In this document: positions 25,886-34,769 of the stretch, piece after piece | Numbering within the stretch: the first letter of the stretch is position 1 | How the letters are laid out: each line of letters begins with the position of its first letter | Assembly (NCBI GenBank): GCA_001045525.1 | Contig: LDWW01000023.1 | Location: 1 to 58,587, forward strand | Source: Chitinispirillum alkaliphilum | GTDB taxonomy: Bacteria > Fibrobacterota > Chitinivibrionia > Chitinivibrionales > Chitinispirillaceae | Direction of reading: 5' to 3' | DNA length: 58,587 nt | Position numbers and translations under genes: made by a program | Notes under the pieces: model-generated | What the model was told of the DNA's origin: nothing | What the model saw: only the letters and a program-made list of their open reading frames with translations | Database searches by the model: none

Positions 25886-28800
25886 TTATTGAGTAACTGC
25901 CATTTTCCAGTATTTAACATGTGTTCTTCCATTTATAACCGCCTCCAGACGGCAACGGTACACGCCTGGTCCGTAATCTCTGAGCTGCACCCGAAACTCG
26001 TTCCAATCCGGATAGCTTCCCGAAAGGTTGCGGAAAGAATCTTTTCTGTAACCGGTAATTGAGAAAATATCCAGTCTGACATTTCTTGCTTCACCGGCGA
26101 ACTGATACCTGAACACTGCTTCCCGTGCCCCGTGCGTGGGGTTGGGGTAGCTGAAGAGTTCAACGGGAACAGATTGTGTTGTGATGATTTCAGGGCTGCC
26201 CCCAAGGTATGCAAATGATCTGGAATTGTCGTATCCGGTTTGAGGCCACAGAAGTGAATCGGGCATGATTTTATTTGGCAAACTCCACCGGTAAACCAAT
26301 CCGTTTGCAGAAACGGCAATAAGATCAGGAGTGCTGTTGTGTCTCATTCTGATTGCAAGTGGTGAAGTTGTCACCGGAGAGCCGGTGGTAATGGGCCAGG
26401 TAGACTGGGGTACCGGGCCTGCTCCGGGAAGAGTTGCAGGGTCGTTCATCGGGCGTCTGGCACTGGAGTTAAGTGCGTCGACAAAACCACCCGGGAGAAC
26501 GTAAGGTGCAATAAGTGAATCATTCATGAGAATCGTATCAATTTCAGATTTTGAAAGCCCCCAGATACTGTCGAGTGTACCATCAGTTTTGTAGAAAGTG
26601 ACAATCCCGCTGTCACGATCTGCGGTGTTGATTTTTGTAGGGGTGAATGTTGGGTTTTCACCTGTAGGTGATGAAAAAAGCACAAGTGGCTCACTGTTGT
26701 TATCCATTAAAACTACAGGAGAGGAGGAAATGCTTCCTCTCTGATACCAGAATCTGTTGTCGAGGTACGCTGGCCACTGGATCAGCAGAACCCCTTTGTA
26801 GTTAAGTGCATAGACACCGTTTGTGCCGCCTTTAACGATGTCTAGGTACCCGTTACCGCTGATATCTGCTAAAACCGGGGAAGAAACATTGTAGTGAAAT
26901 TTGGATCTGTCCGGATCGTGATTTGATGCTTCACGGTGGTATACATTCGCCCAGTCATTTGGTTTTTCATTCCATCCTTCTGAGAGCTGAAGACCTGAGG
27001 TGTACACCCATATTCCCTGTCTGCTGTCAGAAACCACTATTTCACTTTGTCCGTTTCTGTTAAGATCTCCGGTCACAAGTGAATAAGGGGGTATGCCGTG
27101 GCCTACACTGACTGAATTGATGACATCGGTTCCGTTAACAACTGAAAGTGTGCCGTTATTTTGTATTACAGCTACCTGGCCTGAGTTTTCTTTCATTACA
27201 GCTATAGCATTGACTGCGCTCCCGGAGGGCAACGCAGCAGAATCCTGCACTACCTGCCCTGATCCGAAAAAGAGCTTGCCTCCCGACATTCCTATAACCC
27301 AGGATGAATCTTCAAGTCCGGTTATATAGGATGAGGGATTGCGTGAAAGATCAATGTTTGAAGTGATTGCGGTATCGGAAGTGAGCGAATGAAGTATATG
27401 GATGTATCCTTCGGTGGAAGGGGTGAAAACAGATCCGTTAATTTCGGTTGAAAAAGTGAAAGCTCCTGGTATGCTGTCCAGAAAGACAATTGAATCAGTG
27501 TCGCTGCGCAGAGTGTCGCCCTTAAAATTGACCATATATACTGGGGCGGTTCGTCTTCCGTAGGAGTGTTGTAAAGTGTCTGAGCCAAATACGTACATGC
27601 GGCCCGAGGAACCAAGCAGAACCACCTCTTTTTCATCATTGCTTGTGTTCAGGTTAACAGCAATAGGATCGAAAAAGTAATCGGGAGCAGCCTTTTTGGG
27701 CCACGATTGGGACATATAATCTTTTGTTACAGATACCTCAAAGAGCGAATCAACAAAGTTGAACACATAATAATCGCCCCCTCCGCTTCGAAGCATTTTT
27801 TCGGTTTTGGGAGATTCACTGTAGGGGTTTATGCTGATGTTGAGAAATGAATGTCCGCCGTCATTACTCCTTGTGGATGGTCTGGTGAAGGGGCCAAAAC
27901 TGTTAACCACTGAATCGACAGTGCTTCTTTGATGCGGGAAAACATCTTCTGCACCACCATAATCATAGACTGACTGATAGAACATATCTCTGAAAGTGAC
28001 CCCAAGATCATTGATCCCGTCAGCTTCAACCAGCCTTACACCTCTGTAGCTTGAATCGGCATTGATCCAGTTATAGGAGAGGCGCTCTCTTATAACCCTC
28101 TCATCCACATGCCACACAAGAATACCGGATGCAGGAAGACTCACATCGTTGTTTTTCACCCTCATGATCACATTTGACTGCGGAGAGAGAGAGTCCACAT
28201 TCGAATCCAGATTAACATTAAAAGGGTAGGAGTTTATTGGGTTTGTACTCCTTGAAGTGTCATAATTGAAAATGTCATCATCCCCGGATAGATTTCTTTG
28301 TCTGTTTTCGAGAAGAAAATACTCCTGATCATTGATCGGAATGAGCAATATGGTGGTGTCATTGGCTGAAGGGTTGTTAAGAGCCATGGAAAGTGCCCTG
28401 ATTCTGTTTGCATCATCTCCGAATCTGGCCACATGGGGGGTGTCCCAGCCCATGAAAGCACGAACCCAGGCAGAAGGGTAAGGAGGAATAAAACCCTGAC
28501 CTGCAGAGTACCCGGCAAAGTCCATTACACAGAACGCACCAACAGCGCTAACGCCGCCCCAGGTGGAAAATAGGTCGGGTATCCCAAGCTGTCTGGCAAT
28601 CTGATTTACCAGTATTCCCTGAATTCCCCAGTTAAGCCCATCCTGATTGGAGGTTTTTGAGCTCATCATTACCTCTCGTATTATCAGATCAGAGCCCTGG
28701 ATTGTAATCCCCGGGGCATCGAGTTTCAGGGTGTCCTTGAATTGCCTGAAAACATTTTCGTTAATGAAAGCATCGATCATATCGCTGGGCGAGTTCTGGG

Positions 28801-29530
28801 CCATTATCCCGTCAGTCAGATATGACACTCCTGCATGAAGAATGAGAAAAACTGCTTTGCGGTTCTGGGCGGTGTCACGAATCACCCCGTCTTCATCCTT
28901 ATAAAGGCTGCCAAATGGCGAATCGGGACTTGCTGAAGCAGCCTGAATGGCGTCTCTGATAAATTTAACCAGGCCATAGGCTTTTCTTTCATCATACTCA
29001 TACAAGGATTCTGTTTGGCGCTTATAACCAGGTGAGTAATGGGTGATAGTGTGTGGCACTGTGTAGCCGATTTCTCCTGCGCCGCCTGGGTAAATTCTGT
29101 AATCGAGAGTGAGTCTTCCCCTTGAGACTTTTTGGTAATAATGACGTACGGCGTCGAGCTGATTGGCAAAATAAAGAGAGCAATGGGGCGATTGGTCATA
29201 AGTGTATTTACCCTCATTGATAAATTTCTGTTCCCGGGGGTCTCCTCGCATTCCAAACTTGCCGTTGCCGGTGGAAAGTGTAGTTGTATCCTCCTGGAAT
29301 TCAACCCTGAGTCCTATCACAAGCAGCGTATCATTATCAACTTGGGGGAAATTGATTGACCAGTTATGGTCACGGGCAGTTTTCAGGAGCGCTTGATTAC
29401 TAACCGATTCGAAAACAGAGGAGATCTGTCCATTGGAACCGGAGGATGAGTTGGAGTAAGAAATTGTCTGTAAACACAAAACAGCAGCTCCGGCCATAAG
29501 CAAGCCGGAGATAAACGGAACTCTTAACAT
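25886..29530 (-). CDS. M6-like pseudo-protease with FG-GAP-like region and T9SS-type C-terminal domain
   Basis: 1214 residues, signal peptide ~1-26. The first ~450 residues follow the immune-inhibitor-A (M6) fold: HYYQKVSRGRLTLDYRIYP, then LVNQIARQLGIPDLFS, CVMDFAGYS, and YPSAWVRAFMGW. In active M6 enzymes the third stretch is HELGHxLGLPDLY; here the HExxH is N309-Q-I-A-R313, so both zinc His and the catalytic Glu are missing. A middle region (~630-1070) has VVSDSRQGIWVYTSG and LADISGNGYLDIVKGG, typical of FG-GAP/VCBS-type propeller repeats. The last ~85 residues (FSYPNPTHG..., VRLDIFSITG, GPGVYRCRLEA, KYWKMAV) match a type A T9SS/Por sorting domain. Probably cell-surface binding rather than proteolytic. 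Confidence 0.85.
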   Translation of the reverse strand: MLRVPFISGLLMAGAAVLCLQTISYSNSSSGSNGQISSVFESVSNQALLKTARDHNWSINFPQVDNDTLLVIGLRVEFQEDTTTLSTGNGKFGMRGDPREQKFINEGKYTYDQSPHCSLYFANQLDAVRHYYQKVSRGRLTLDYRIYPGGAGEIGYTVPHTITHYSPGYKRQTESLYEYDERKAYGLVKFIRDAIQAASASPDSPFGSLYKDEDGVIRDTAQNRKAVFLILHAGVSYLTDGIMAQNSPSDMIDAFINENVFRQFKDTLKLDAPGITIQGSDLIIREVMMSSKTSNQDGLNWGIQGILVNQIARQLGIPDLFSTWGGVSAVGAFCVMDFAGYSAGQGFIPPYPSAWVRAFMGWDTPHVARFGDDANRIRALSMALNNPSANDTTILLIPINDQEYFLLENRQRNLSGDDDIFNYDTSRSTNPINSYPFNVNLDSNVDSLSPQSNVIMRVKNNDVSLPASGILVWHVDERVIRERLSYNWINADSSYRGVRLVEADGINDLGVTFRDMFYQSVYDYGGAEDVFPHQRSTVDSVVNSFGPFTRPSTRSNDGGHSFLNISINPYSESPKTEKMLRSGGGDYYVFNFVDSLFEVSVTKDYMSQSWPKKAAPDYFFDPIAVNLNTSNDEKEVVLLGSSGRMYVFGSDTLQHSYGRRTAPVYMVNFKGDTLRSDTDSIVFLDSIPGAFTFSTEINGSVFTPSTEGYIHILHSLTSDTAITSNIDLSRNPSSYITGLEDSSWVIGMSGGKLFFGSGQVVQDSAALPSGSAVNAIAVMKENSGQVAVIQNNGTLSVVNGTDVINSVSVGHGIPPYSLVTGDLNRNGQSEIVVSDSRQGIWVYTSGLQLSEGWNEKPNDWANVYHREASNHDPDRSKFHYNVSSPVLADISGNGYLDIVKGGTNGVYALNYKGVLLIQWPAYLDNRFWYQRGSISSSPVVLMDNNSEPLVLFSSPTGENPTFTPTKINTADRDSGIVTFYKTDGTLDSIWGLSKSEIDTILMNDSLIAPYVLPGGFVDALNSSARRPMNDPATLPGAGPVPQSTWPITTGSPVTTSPLAIRMRHNSTPDLIAVSANGLVYRWSLPNKIMPDSLLWPQTGYDNSRSFAYLGGSPEIITTQSVPVELFSYPNPTHGAREAVFRYQFAGEARNVRLDIFSITGYRKDSFRNLSGSYPDWNEFRVQLRDYGPGVYRCRLEAVINGRTHVKYWKMAVTQ

Positions 29531-29594
29531 GATTCGACTTTCTGATACGGGAGACCTTTTTAAGGGTACACATTTCAGTTTCTAAACCGTGGGC

Positions 29595-31979
29595 TTAGAA
29601 ACTGAACAGGAAAGATGCGCGCCATTGTCCGTCACGGGGACCATGGGCACCTCTTTTCTCGCTGTTAATCCTTTTCATAAGTCCGCCCATAAAACCTTCG
29701 GGTGAATGTATATAAGACCAGTCAAAATTCAGATTGCCATATTTGATTCCCAATCCAAAAGTTAATTCAAATCTCTCTCCGACATAATCACTGAGGAAAC
29801 CAGTTCTCAAGGCTAAAAAGTCAGAATACCAGTATTCAGCTCCAATACCGAAGATCAAATGCTGAAGCTCTTCGATCCATGTTTCGTCTTCGTCTGCAAT
29901 AAGACCGGTCCAGAGAGCTTTCCAGAATGGGTCGGGATCTTTGTCTGGATACGTTTTAACCACTTCCCTGTAGGCGTCGAAAACCAGTGTAAGGTCATGA
30001 ACAGGCGTTTGAACAGCTCTGTATGCGGTTCCAAGCCTCAGGGTAAAAGGAATGGGGTCAGCCTGGTCCTCATCGATATAGAATATCTTTGGGCCCATGT
30101 TCTGAAACATAAATCCCACATCGAAATTGTCGATAAGAAAATTTCTCTTCAGGACAGAGGCGTCTATGGCAAATGTTCTTCCAATACCCTCATCATCTGC
30201 CCCGATACCAGGTGCCAGTGCACTGTGAACATATTTAATATTAAGACCGAGTGCAAGATCCTCCTGAAGGGCAAATCCATAGGAGAGTCCGAAAACTCCT
30301 TCCCAGGATCTTATCTGGCCAAGATATCTCTCCATTTCATCGGTGAACTCATTGGAGCCCATATTTATGTAATTAACATGAAAACCGAAAGTCCCCCATT
30401 CTTCTGTGGGAATCACCAGTGCTGAATAGAGATGAAACAGATCAGGGAGACGGAAAACCGGTAAGAGCTGTTCGTAGAAAAACAGAAACTGTCTTTCTGA
30501 ATAATCGTATTGATGGATCGCTTTATCGGTTGCAAGCCATACATCATTACCTAAAACCGTAATACTGCGAACATCATCGCCTCTAAGAGCATTTCTGGAG
30601 TGATAGGTATTCCACTCTGGCTGGGCTTCTCTGCCCGTGCCTGCTCTGCCTTCCCTGTAGGTTACGGCTCCCTTATTGGTGCCGATCCAGATAGTTTGGT
30701 TGTTGTGTTCGGCAAAGCAGTGCACGATACTTTCAGGAAAACGGAATCTGCGCCATCTGTTTCCGTACTTCATGGTCACACCATCTTCTCCACCTATCCA
30801 CAGTCTCTCCTGTGAATCGTAGAGCAGTGCAGTTATGTTGTTGCTTAAAATCCCTGAACTGGTATCTAAAATTGTGATCTCGTCGTCTGTTTTTTGTAGC
30901 AATCCATTGGGGGTGCCGACGAAAATTGAATTAGAGAAATCAAAAGCTATAGCATTTACCAGAGAGTGGGGAAGTCCGTTTTCACTGTTTATAACTTTCC
31001 ACTCACCGGCTCTCAGAATTGCAGCTCCCCTGTCTGTACCCACTGCAATCTGTCCGTTTGGACCTGTGACCACAGTCGTGATGTTATTTGATGGCAATCC
31101 GTTTTCTGTATTGTATAAACGCCAGTTTCTCTCATCTCTTCTCCATAACCCCGATGGTGTTGCAACCCAGAGGTTTTCAGAGTTGTCGATCGCCAATGAA
31201 GTAACTGAATCGGTGACAGCAACTGAAAAAGGGATTTTAAGTTCCAGCAGGTCATCCATTTCACGGTCTGTGGCAGATAGCAGGGCGGTTATTGAATCGG
31301 TTAATATTTTTTCCTTAGAGGATTCGATGTAGGGATGAATGACACCGTGCACATTGGAATATGTACGCCTGTTTGCCGGAAGAAGCGATATCCTCCGGGC
31401 TATCATTTCAACACTTTTGTGCTCTTTGGAGAGTTTTTCCTGATCGAGATGATCACTGAGGAGCTGAAAAATTCTGGGATGCCTGTTCATTCCCAGATTG
31501 TTTTTTTTCATTATTTCCCAGGCAGCATTTAGCACTATGTCATCTTGGTTTGTGTTGACGAACTGGCGCGCAACAGCTAAAAGGTCGCTTTCCTGGTCAA
31601 GAAGATGAGTTTCATAATCAACCCAAACTCTTCCGTTAAATCTGATAATCCCGTTTGGAGATCCTGCCCAGACCCTGTCTCTGAAGCCAAATTCTGTTCT
31701 GCTCATACTTGCAACAGAGGTAAATGGTTCATCAGGCAGAAACGTTTTCCATGTACTTGCCAGAGGTGATAACCCCAGTCCTGCAGGGTTGTAGAATGTG
31801 GCATTGGCATCATCGGCAAGCGCAGTGAACGCTTCACCTAATGCAGTGGGACGCCCTCCGGTAGGAAATGTAAGGGTGATAACAGCCGATTGTCCTACAG
31901 CAAAGACATTTTTGCCTGTTAGAAGCGAAAGAGCCAGTAGGAGATAACAACATTTTCTTGGATTAAATAAGATTTTCAT
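29595..31979 (-). CDS. PorV/PorQ-like outer-membrane protein with inserted beta-propeller
   Basis: 794 residues, signal peptide ~1-27 (ending KNVFA). Just after it comes GGRPTALGEAFTALADDANATFYNPAGLGL, split here by its natural turn at residue ~60: the hallmark of the PorV/PorQ (UPF0164) barrel family, the T9SS shuttle proteins. Residues ~85-500 are an insertion with two-component-regulator-type propeller repeats (LWVATPSGLWRRDERNWRLY, NGLPSNNITTVV, IFVGTPNGLLQK, LWIGGEDGVTMKYGNRWRRF, IWIGTNKGAVTY). The barrel resumes at ~510 (WGTFGFHVNYINMG) and ends RASFLFSF with a terminal Phe. It sits directly upstream of a predicted T9SS cargo, fitting a secretion or anchoring role. Overlaps the 31963 gene by 17 nt. 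Confidence 0.82.
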   Translation of the reverse strand: MKILFNPRKCCYLLLALSLLTGKNVFAVGQSAVITLTFPTGGRPTALGEAFTALADDANATFYNPAGLGLSPLASTWKTFLPDEPFTSVASMSRTEFGFRDRVWAGSPNGIIRFNGRVWVDYETHLLDQESDLLAVARQFVNTNQDDIVLNAAWEIMKKNNLGMNRHPRIFQLLSDHLDQEKLSKEHKSVEMIARRISLLPANRRTYSNVHGVIHPYIESSKEKILTDSITALLSATDREMDDLLELKIPFSVAVTDSVTSLAIDNSENLWVATPSGLWRRDERNWRLYNTENGLPSNNITTVVTGPNGQIAVGTDRGAAILRAGEWKVINSENGLPHSLVNAIAFDFSNSIFVGTPNGLLQKTDDEITILDTSSGILSNNITALLYDSQERLWIGGEDGVTMKYGNRWRRFRFPESIVHCFAEHNNQTIWIGTNKGAVTYREGRAGTGREAQPEWNTYHSRNALRGDDVRSITVLGNDVWLATDKAIHQYDYSERQFLFFYEQLLPVFRLPDLFHLYSALVIPTEEWGTFGFHVNYINMGSNEFTDEMERYLGQIRSWEGVFGLSYGFALQEDLALGLNIKYVHSALAPGIGADDEGIGRTFAIDASVLKRNFLIDNFDVGFMFQNMGPKIFYIDEDQADPIPFTLRLGTAYRAVQTPVHDLTLVFDAYREVVKTYPDKDPDPFWKALWTGLIADEDETWIEELQHLIFGIGAEYWYSDFLALRTGFLSDYVGERFELTFGLGIKYGNLNFDWSYIHSPEGFMGGLMKRINSEKRGAHGPRDGQWRASFLFSF

Positions 31980-32592
31980 CTACGTTCGCCTTTTGTGTAT
32001 CTGGTACTTTAACGGTACTTGTCCACTCCGGAAGAGCAGGCACATTATAGTCATCGAAAAAGGGACGGAATCCTGTTTCCGTTGTTTCCCTAAGGTTTTC
32101 ACTGCCACTATGTGGTTTAATCTGACAATTACACCCAAGATGAAACGGAGGAATAATGACAGGGTGTCGGTAGATTTCTTCCCGGCTGACATATTGTCCT
32201 TTTGAGACAAACCCCTCACAGCCGGGACAAGTTTGCGGAAAGTCGTAGAAATAGAACTCTACACCATCCTGATCACCCTGTTCAATAGCCTCCACATTGG
32301 AATTAATGGATCGTTTCCAAATGTCCACGATTTCATCTTTTTCAGAATCACTGACCGGCAACTCACAAATATCTACGTTTATCCCTTGGAGATATTTACG
32401 GATTTCTTCCTCAGAAGGTCTGACCTTCAGAAGATTTTCCCGGGGAGTTTTTCTGATCACAGAGTAGATACCGCTTCGAGCATAAAGATTGTCTATAGTC
32501 GGCTCTGCACACTCCTCTTTATTCATTCCAACCTTTACGGCAATGATAATCAGAAAAAGGGCCAGTAATATTGCGATGAGTATGGGTATCAT
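31963..32592 (-). CDS. Membrane-anchored protein with MuF-like Cys/His motif
   Basis: 209 residues. A hydrophobic anchor at ~2-21 is followed by ~85 residues of charged helix. The region ~118-156 reads CPGCEGFVSKGQYVSRE, then IIPPFHLGCNCQIKP: a C-x2-C ... P-x-H-x2-C-x-C arrangement strongly like the zinc-binding core of Mu gpF/MuF phage head-morphogenesis domains (normally ...PxHPNCRC). No phage gene is nearby, so this is a chromosomal use of the motif. First gene of the surface operon; start ATG 32592 has GGAG upstream. Function unknown. Confidence 0.65.
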   Translation of the reverse strand: MIPILIAILLALFLIIIAVKVGMNKEECAEPTIDNLYARSGIYSVIRKTPRENLLKVRPSEEEIRKYLQGINVDICELPVSDSEKDEIVDIWKRSINSNVEAIEQGDQDGVEFYFYDFPQTCPGCEGFVSKGQYVSREEIYRHPVIIPPFHLGCNCQIKPHSGSENLRETTETGFRPFFDDYNVPALPEWTSTVKVPDTQKANVDENLI

Positions 32593-32610
32593 TTGGTTTC
32601 TCCACTTTTA

Positions 32611-32642
32611 CTCGTGAATTTCTAAATAGAATATATCACGAG
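32611..32642. terminator. Hairpin between icd and the surface operon
   Basis: CTCGTGA (32611-32617) pairs with TCACGAG (32636-32642), with an inner TTCTA/TAGAA helix. There is no clear U run on the minus strand, so it may be an attenuator or processing site rather than a full terminator for icd. Confidence 0.4.
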
Positions 32643-32656
32643 GAATAGGTAAAATC

Positions 32657-33859
32657 CTACATGTTGTTAACAATTTCTCTGCCAAACTGTGAACAGGACA
32701 CGGTCTGAGCTCCTTCTGTAAGTCTGGCAAAATCATAGGTGACCGTCCCTTTGGCAATAGCGGCTTCTATTCCTTTAACAATCAGGTCCGCAGCTTCGTG
32801 CCATTTCAGGTAGCGAAGCATCAGTTCGCCTGAAAGGATAACAGAAGAGGGGTTGACCTTATCCTGATTTGCGTATTTTGGAGCGGTTCCGTGGGTCGCT
32901 TCAAAAATTGCATGACCTGTGATGTAATTAATGTTCGCTCCCGGGGCGATCCCTATCCCACCTACCTGTGCAGCAAGTGCATCACTGATATAATCACCAT
33001 TAAGGTTCATGGTAGCAACCACATCAAATTCATCTGCACGGGTTAACGCCTGCTGGAAAAAGATATCTGCAATGGCGTCTTTAATGAGGATTTTTTCACC
33101 GGGATTTCCTCCGCACTCTTCCCAACTTACAACCTTTTCAGCGTATTCGCTTTTTGCCAGCTCATAGCCCCATTTCATAAAGGCACCTTCAGTGAATTTT
33201 TGAATGTTGCCCTTATGCACGAGAGTGACGCTTTTTCGATTGTTTTCTATGGCGTACTCTATTGCGGCACGAATCAGTCTCTGTGAGCCGGTTTTTGATA
33301 TGGGTTTGATTCCTATACCCGAGTCTTCCCTTATATCCCAATTAAACTTTTCTTTCATAAAACCGATAAGCTCAGCCGCTTCACTTGTTGCGCTTTCAAC
33401 TTCTTTGCCAGAATAGACATCTTCGGTGTTTTCTCTGAACACCGCCATATCCACTTTTTCCGGATTTCTGACCGGTGAAGGCACACCTTTGAAATAGCGA
33501 ACTGGACGAAGACACACATAGAGATCAAGTATCTGACGAAGAGCGACGTTAAGAGATCTTATTCCGCCCCCAACAGGTGTGGTCAGTGGCCCCTTTATTC
33601 CAATCAGGTATTCTTTAAATATCTCTATTGTTTCATCCGGAAGCCAGCTTCCGGTAGCATTAAACGCTTTCTCCCCGGCGAGAACTTCTTTCCATACAAT
33701 TGAACGTTTGCCATCATAAGCCTTCTCAACTGCTTTTTCAAGAACATAGCTTGCGGATTTCCATATATCAGGCCCTGTACCGTCACCTTCTATATAAGGA
33801 ATAACCGGATTTTGGGGTACATGCAGAACGCCGTTTTCCATAGTGATTTTTTCAGCCAT
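32657..33859 (-). CDS. icd: NADP-dependent isocitrate dehydrogenase
   Basis: TCA cycle: oxidative decarboxylation of isocitrate to 2-oxoglutarate. 400 residues. Isocitrate binding [13 protein letters not shown] contains the Ser that in E. coli is phosphorylated; [43 protein letters not shown] and [21 protein letters not shown] are intact. [15 protein letters not shown] carries the Lys-Tyr pair (KY) that selects NADP in the bacterial dimeric enzyme. Start ATG 33859 has AGGAG upstream (rc of ctcct). Probably expressed alone. Confidence 0.97.
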   Translation of the reverse strand: MAEKITMENGVLHVPQNPVIPYIEGDGTGPDIWKSASYVLEKAVEKAYDGKRSIVWKEVLAGEKAFNATGSWLPDETIEIFKEYLIGIKGPLTTPVGGGIRSLNVALRQILDLYVCLRPVRYFKGVPSPVRNPEKVDMAVFRENTEDVYSGKEVESATSEAAELIGFMKEKFNWDIREDSGIGIKPISKTGSQRLIRAAIEYAIENNRKSVTLVHKGNIQKFTEGAFMKWGYELAKSEYAEKVVSWEECGGNPGEKILIKDAIADIFFQQALTRADEFDVVATMNLNGDYISDALAAQVGGIGIAPGANINYITGHAIFEATHGTAPKYANQDKVNPSSVILSGELMLRYLKWHEAADLIVKGIEAAIAKGTVTYDFARLTEGAQTVSCSQFGREIVNNM

Positions 33860-34028
33860 ATTCTTCTCCTAATTGCAGTGAAATATTTGAGATTGATTAG
33901 TTGAAATCGGGGTTAAAATAGTTGATCTGCAAAATGGCAAAGGCAGATCAGGGATCATTGCGCTAAAAATCAGCATAGCGCTTTCAATAAAATACGTTCT
34001 ACAATTATTATGTACAAGGGAAAGGGTA

Positions 34029-34058
34029 TTGACAGCTTGGCTGCGTAGGATGTATCTT
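34029..34058 (+). promoter_or_regulatory. Promoter of the tRNA-Gly gene
   Basis: A perfect -35 TTGACA at 34029-34034, an 18-nt spacer and TATCTT at 34053-34058, 13 nt before the tRNA 5' end. The rest of 33860-34028 shows nothing I can identify. Confidence 0.6.
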
Positions 34059-34070
34059 AAGTTGACATTC

Positions 34071-34142
34071 GCGGGAGTAACTCAATGGTAGAGTGCAACC
34101 TTCCCAAGGTTGAAGTTGCGGGTTCGATCCCCGTCTCCCGCT
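34071..34142 (+). tRNA. tRNA-Gly (anticodon CCC)
   Basis: A complete cloverleaf: acceptor GCGGGAG/CTCCCGC, D stem ACTC/GAGT with loop AATGGTA, anticodon stem CAACC/GGTTG with loop TTCCCAA, a 5-nt variable loop, and T stem GCGGG/CCCGT with loop TTCGATC. The discriminator is T, as usual for bacterial tRNA-Gly. CCA is not encoded. A short T run follows. Reads GGG codons. Confidence 0.95.
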
Positions 34143-34270
34143 TTTTAAAAAAGTTTTACCTGCCAAGATTAGCCTGTCTGTCTTTTTATCTCTGTTTGAA
34201 TACAGTTGCAAAAAACAAAAAGCGCCACGGTATCCGAGACGCTTTTAGAGAAAAATCAATCTGTTACAGA

Positions 34271-34657
34271 TTATTCTATTTCGTATTTTTCAACCAGGTT
34301 GCCAATATCATCCTTGCTGACTGAAATGGTGTATTGAATGATCGCTGTATCCATTTTCCTTCTGATGTTTGTGGGCACAAACGACTGCATCACTTCATCC
34401 TCATCTGTCTTCTCACCAATTCTGACCGGAATAAACTCTACAATACCGGCTGTGGGGTTTGGGTTGTACGCTACTCTCAGTACTGTTCCTTTCGGAATTA
34501 CGATACTGAAACTCTCACTGCTGTTTACGACTTCAGCCCTTAGTCTGAACTCCTGAAGTGCAATGAAAGTATCTCCTCTTGAGATTGTATCCTTTGAACC
34601 GCAACCGACCAAAACAACTGCTAAAACAGCCGTAAGAAAAAATTTAATGCAGGACAT
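34271..34657 (-). CDS. Lipoprotein of unknown function
   Basis: 128 residues from ATG 34657, chosen because AAAGGAGG lies 6 nt upstream; the frame is open 14 codons further. The signal sequence has a clear lipobox (VVLVGCGS, Cys ~20). The mature part is mostly beta-strand with a stretch VNSSESFSIVIPKGTVLRVAYNPNP. No family recognised. It stands alone; anmK-like gene lies 112 nt upstream in the same direction. Confidence 0.75.
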   Translation of the reverse strand: MSCIKFFLTAVLAVVLVGCGSKDTISRGDTFIALQEFRLRAEVVNSSESFSIVIPKGTVLRVAYNPNPTAGIVEFIPVRIGEKTDEDEVMQSFVPTNIRRKMDTAIIQYTISVSKDDIGNLVEKYEIE

Positions 34658-34769
34658 TTTGCCTCCTTTATAGAATCTGTTGTCTAATAGATTATACAAT
34701 TTTGTATTCTAAATATACACTAAAAATGTTTGCAATAATCAAATAAAACTTCTTCCCTTGGAAAAAAAA

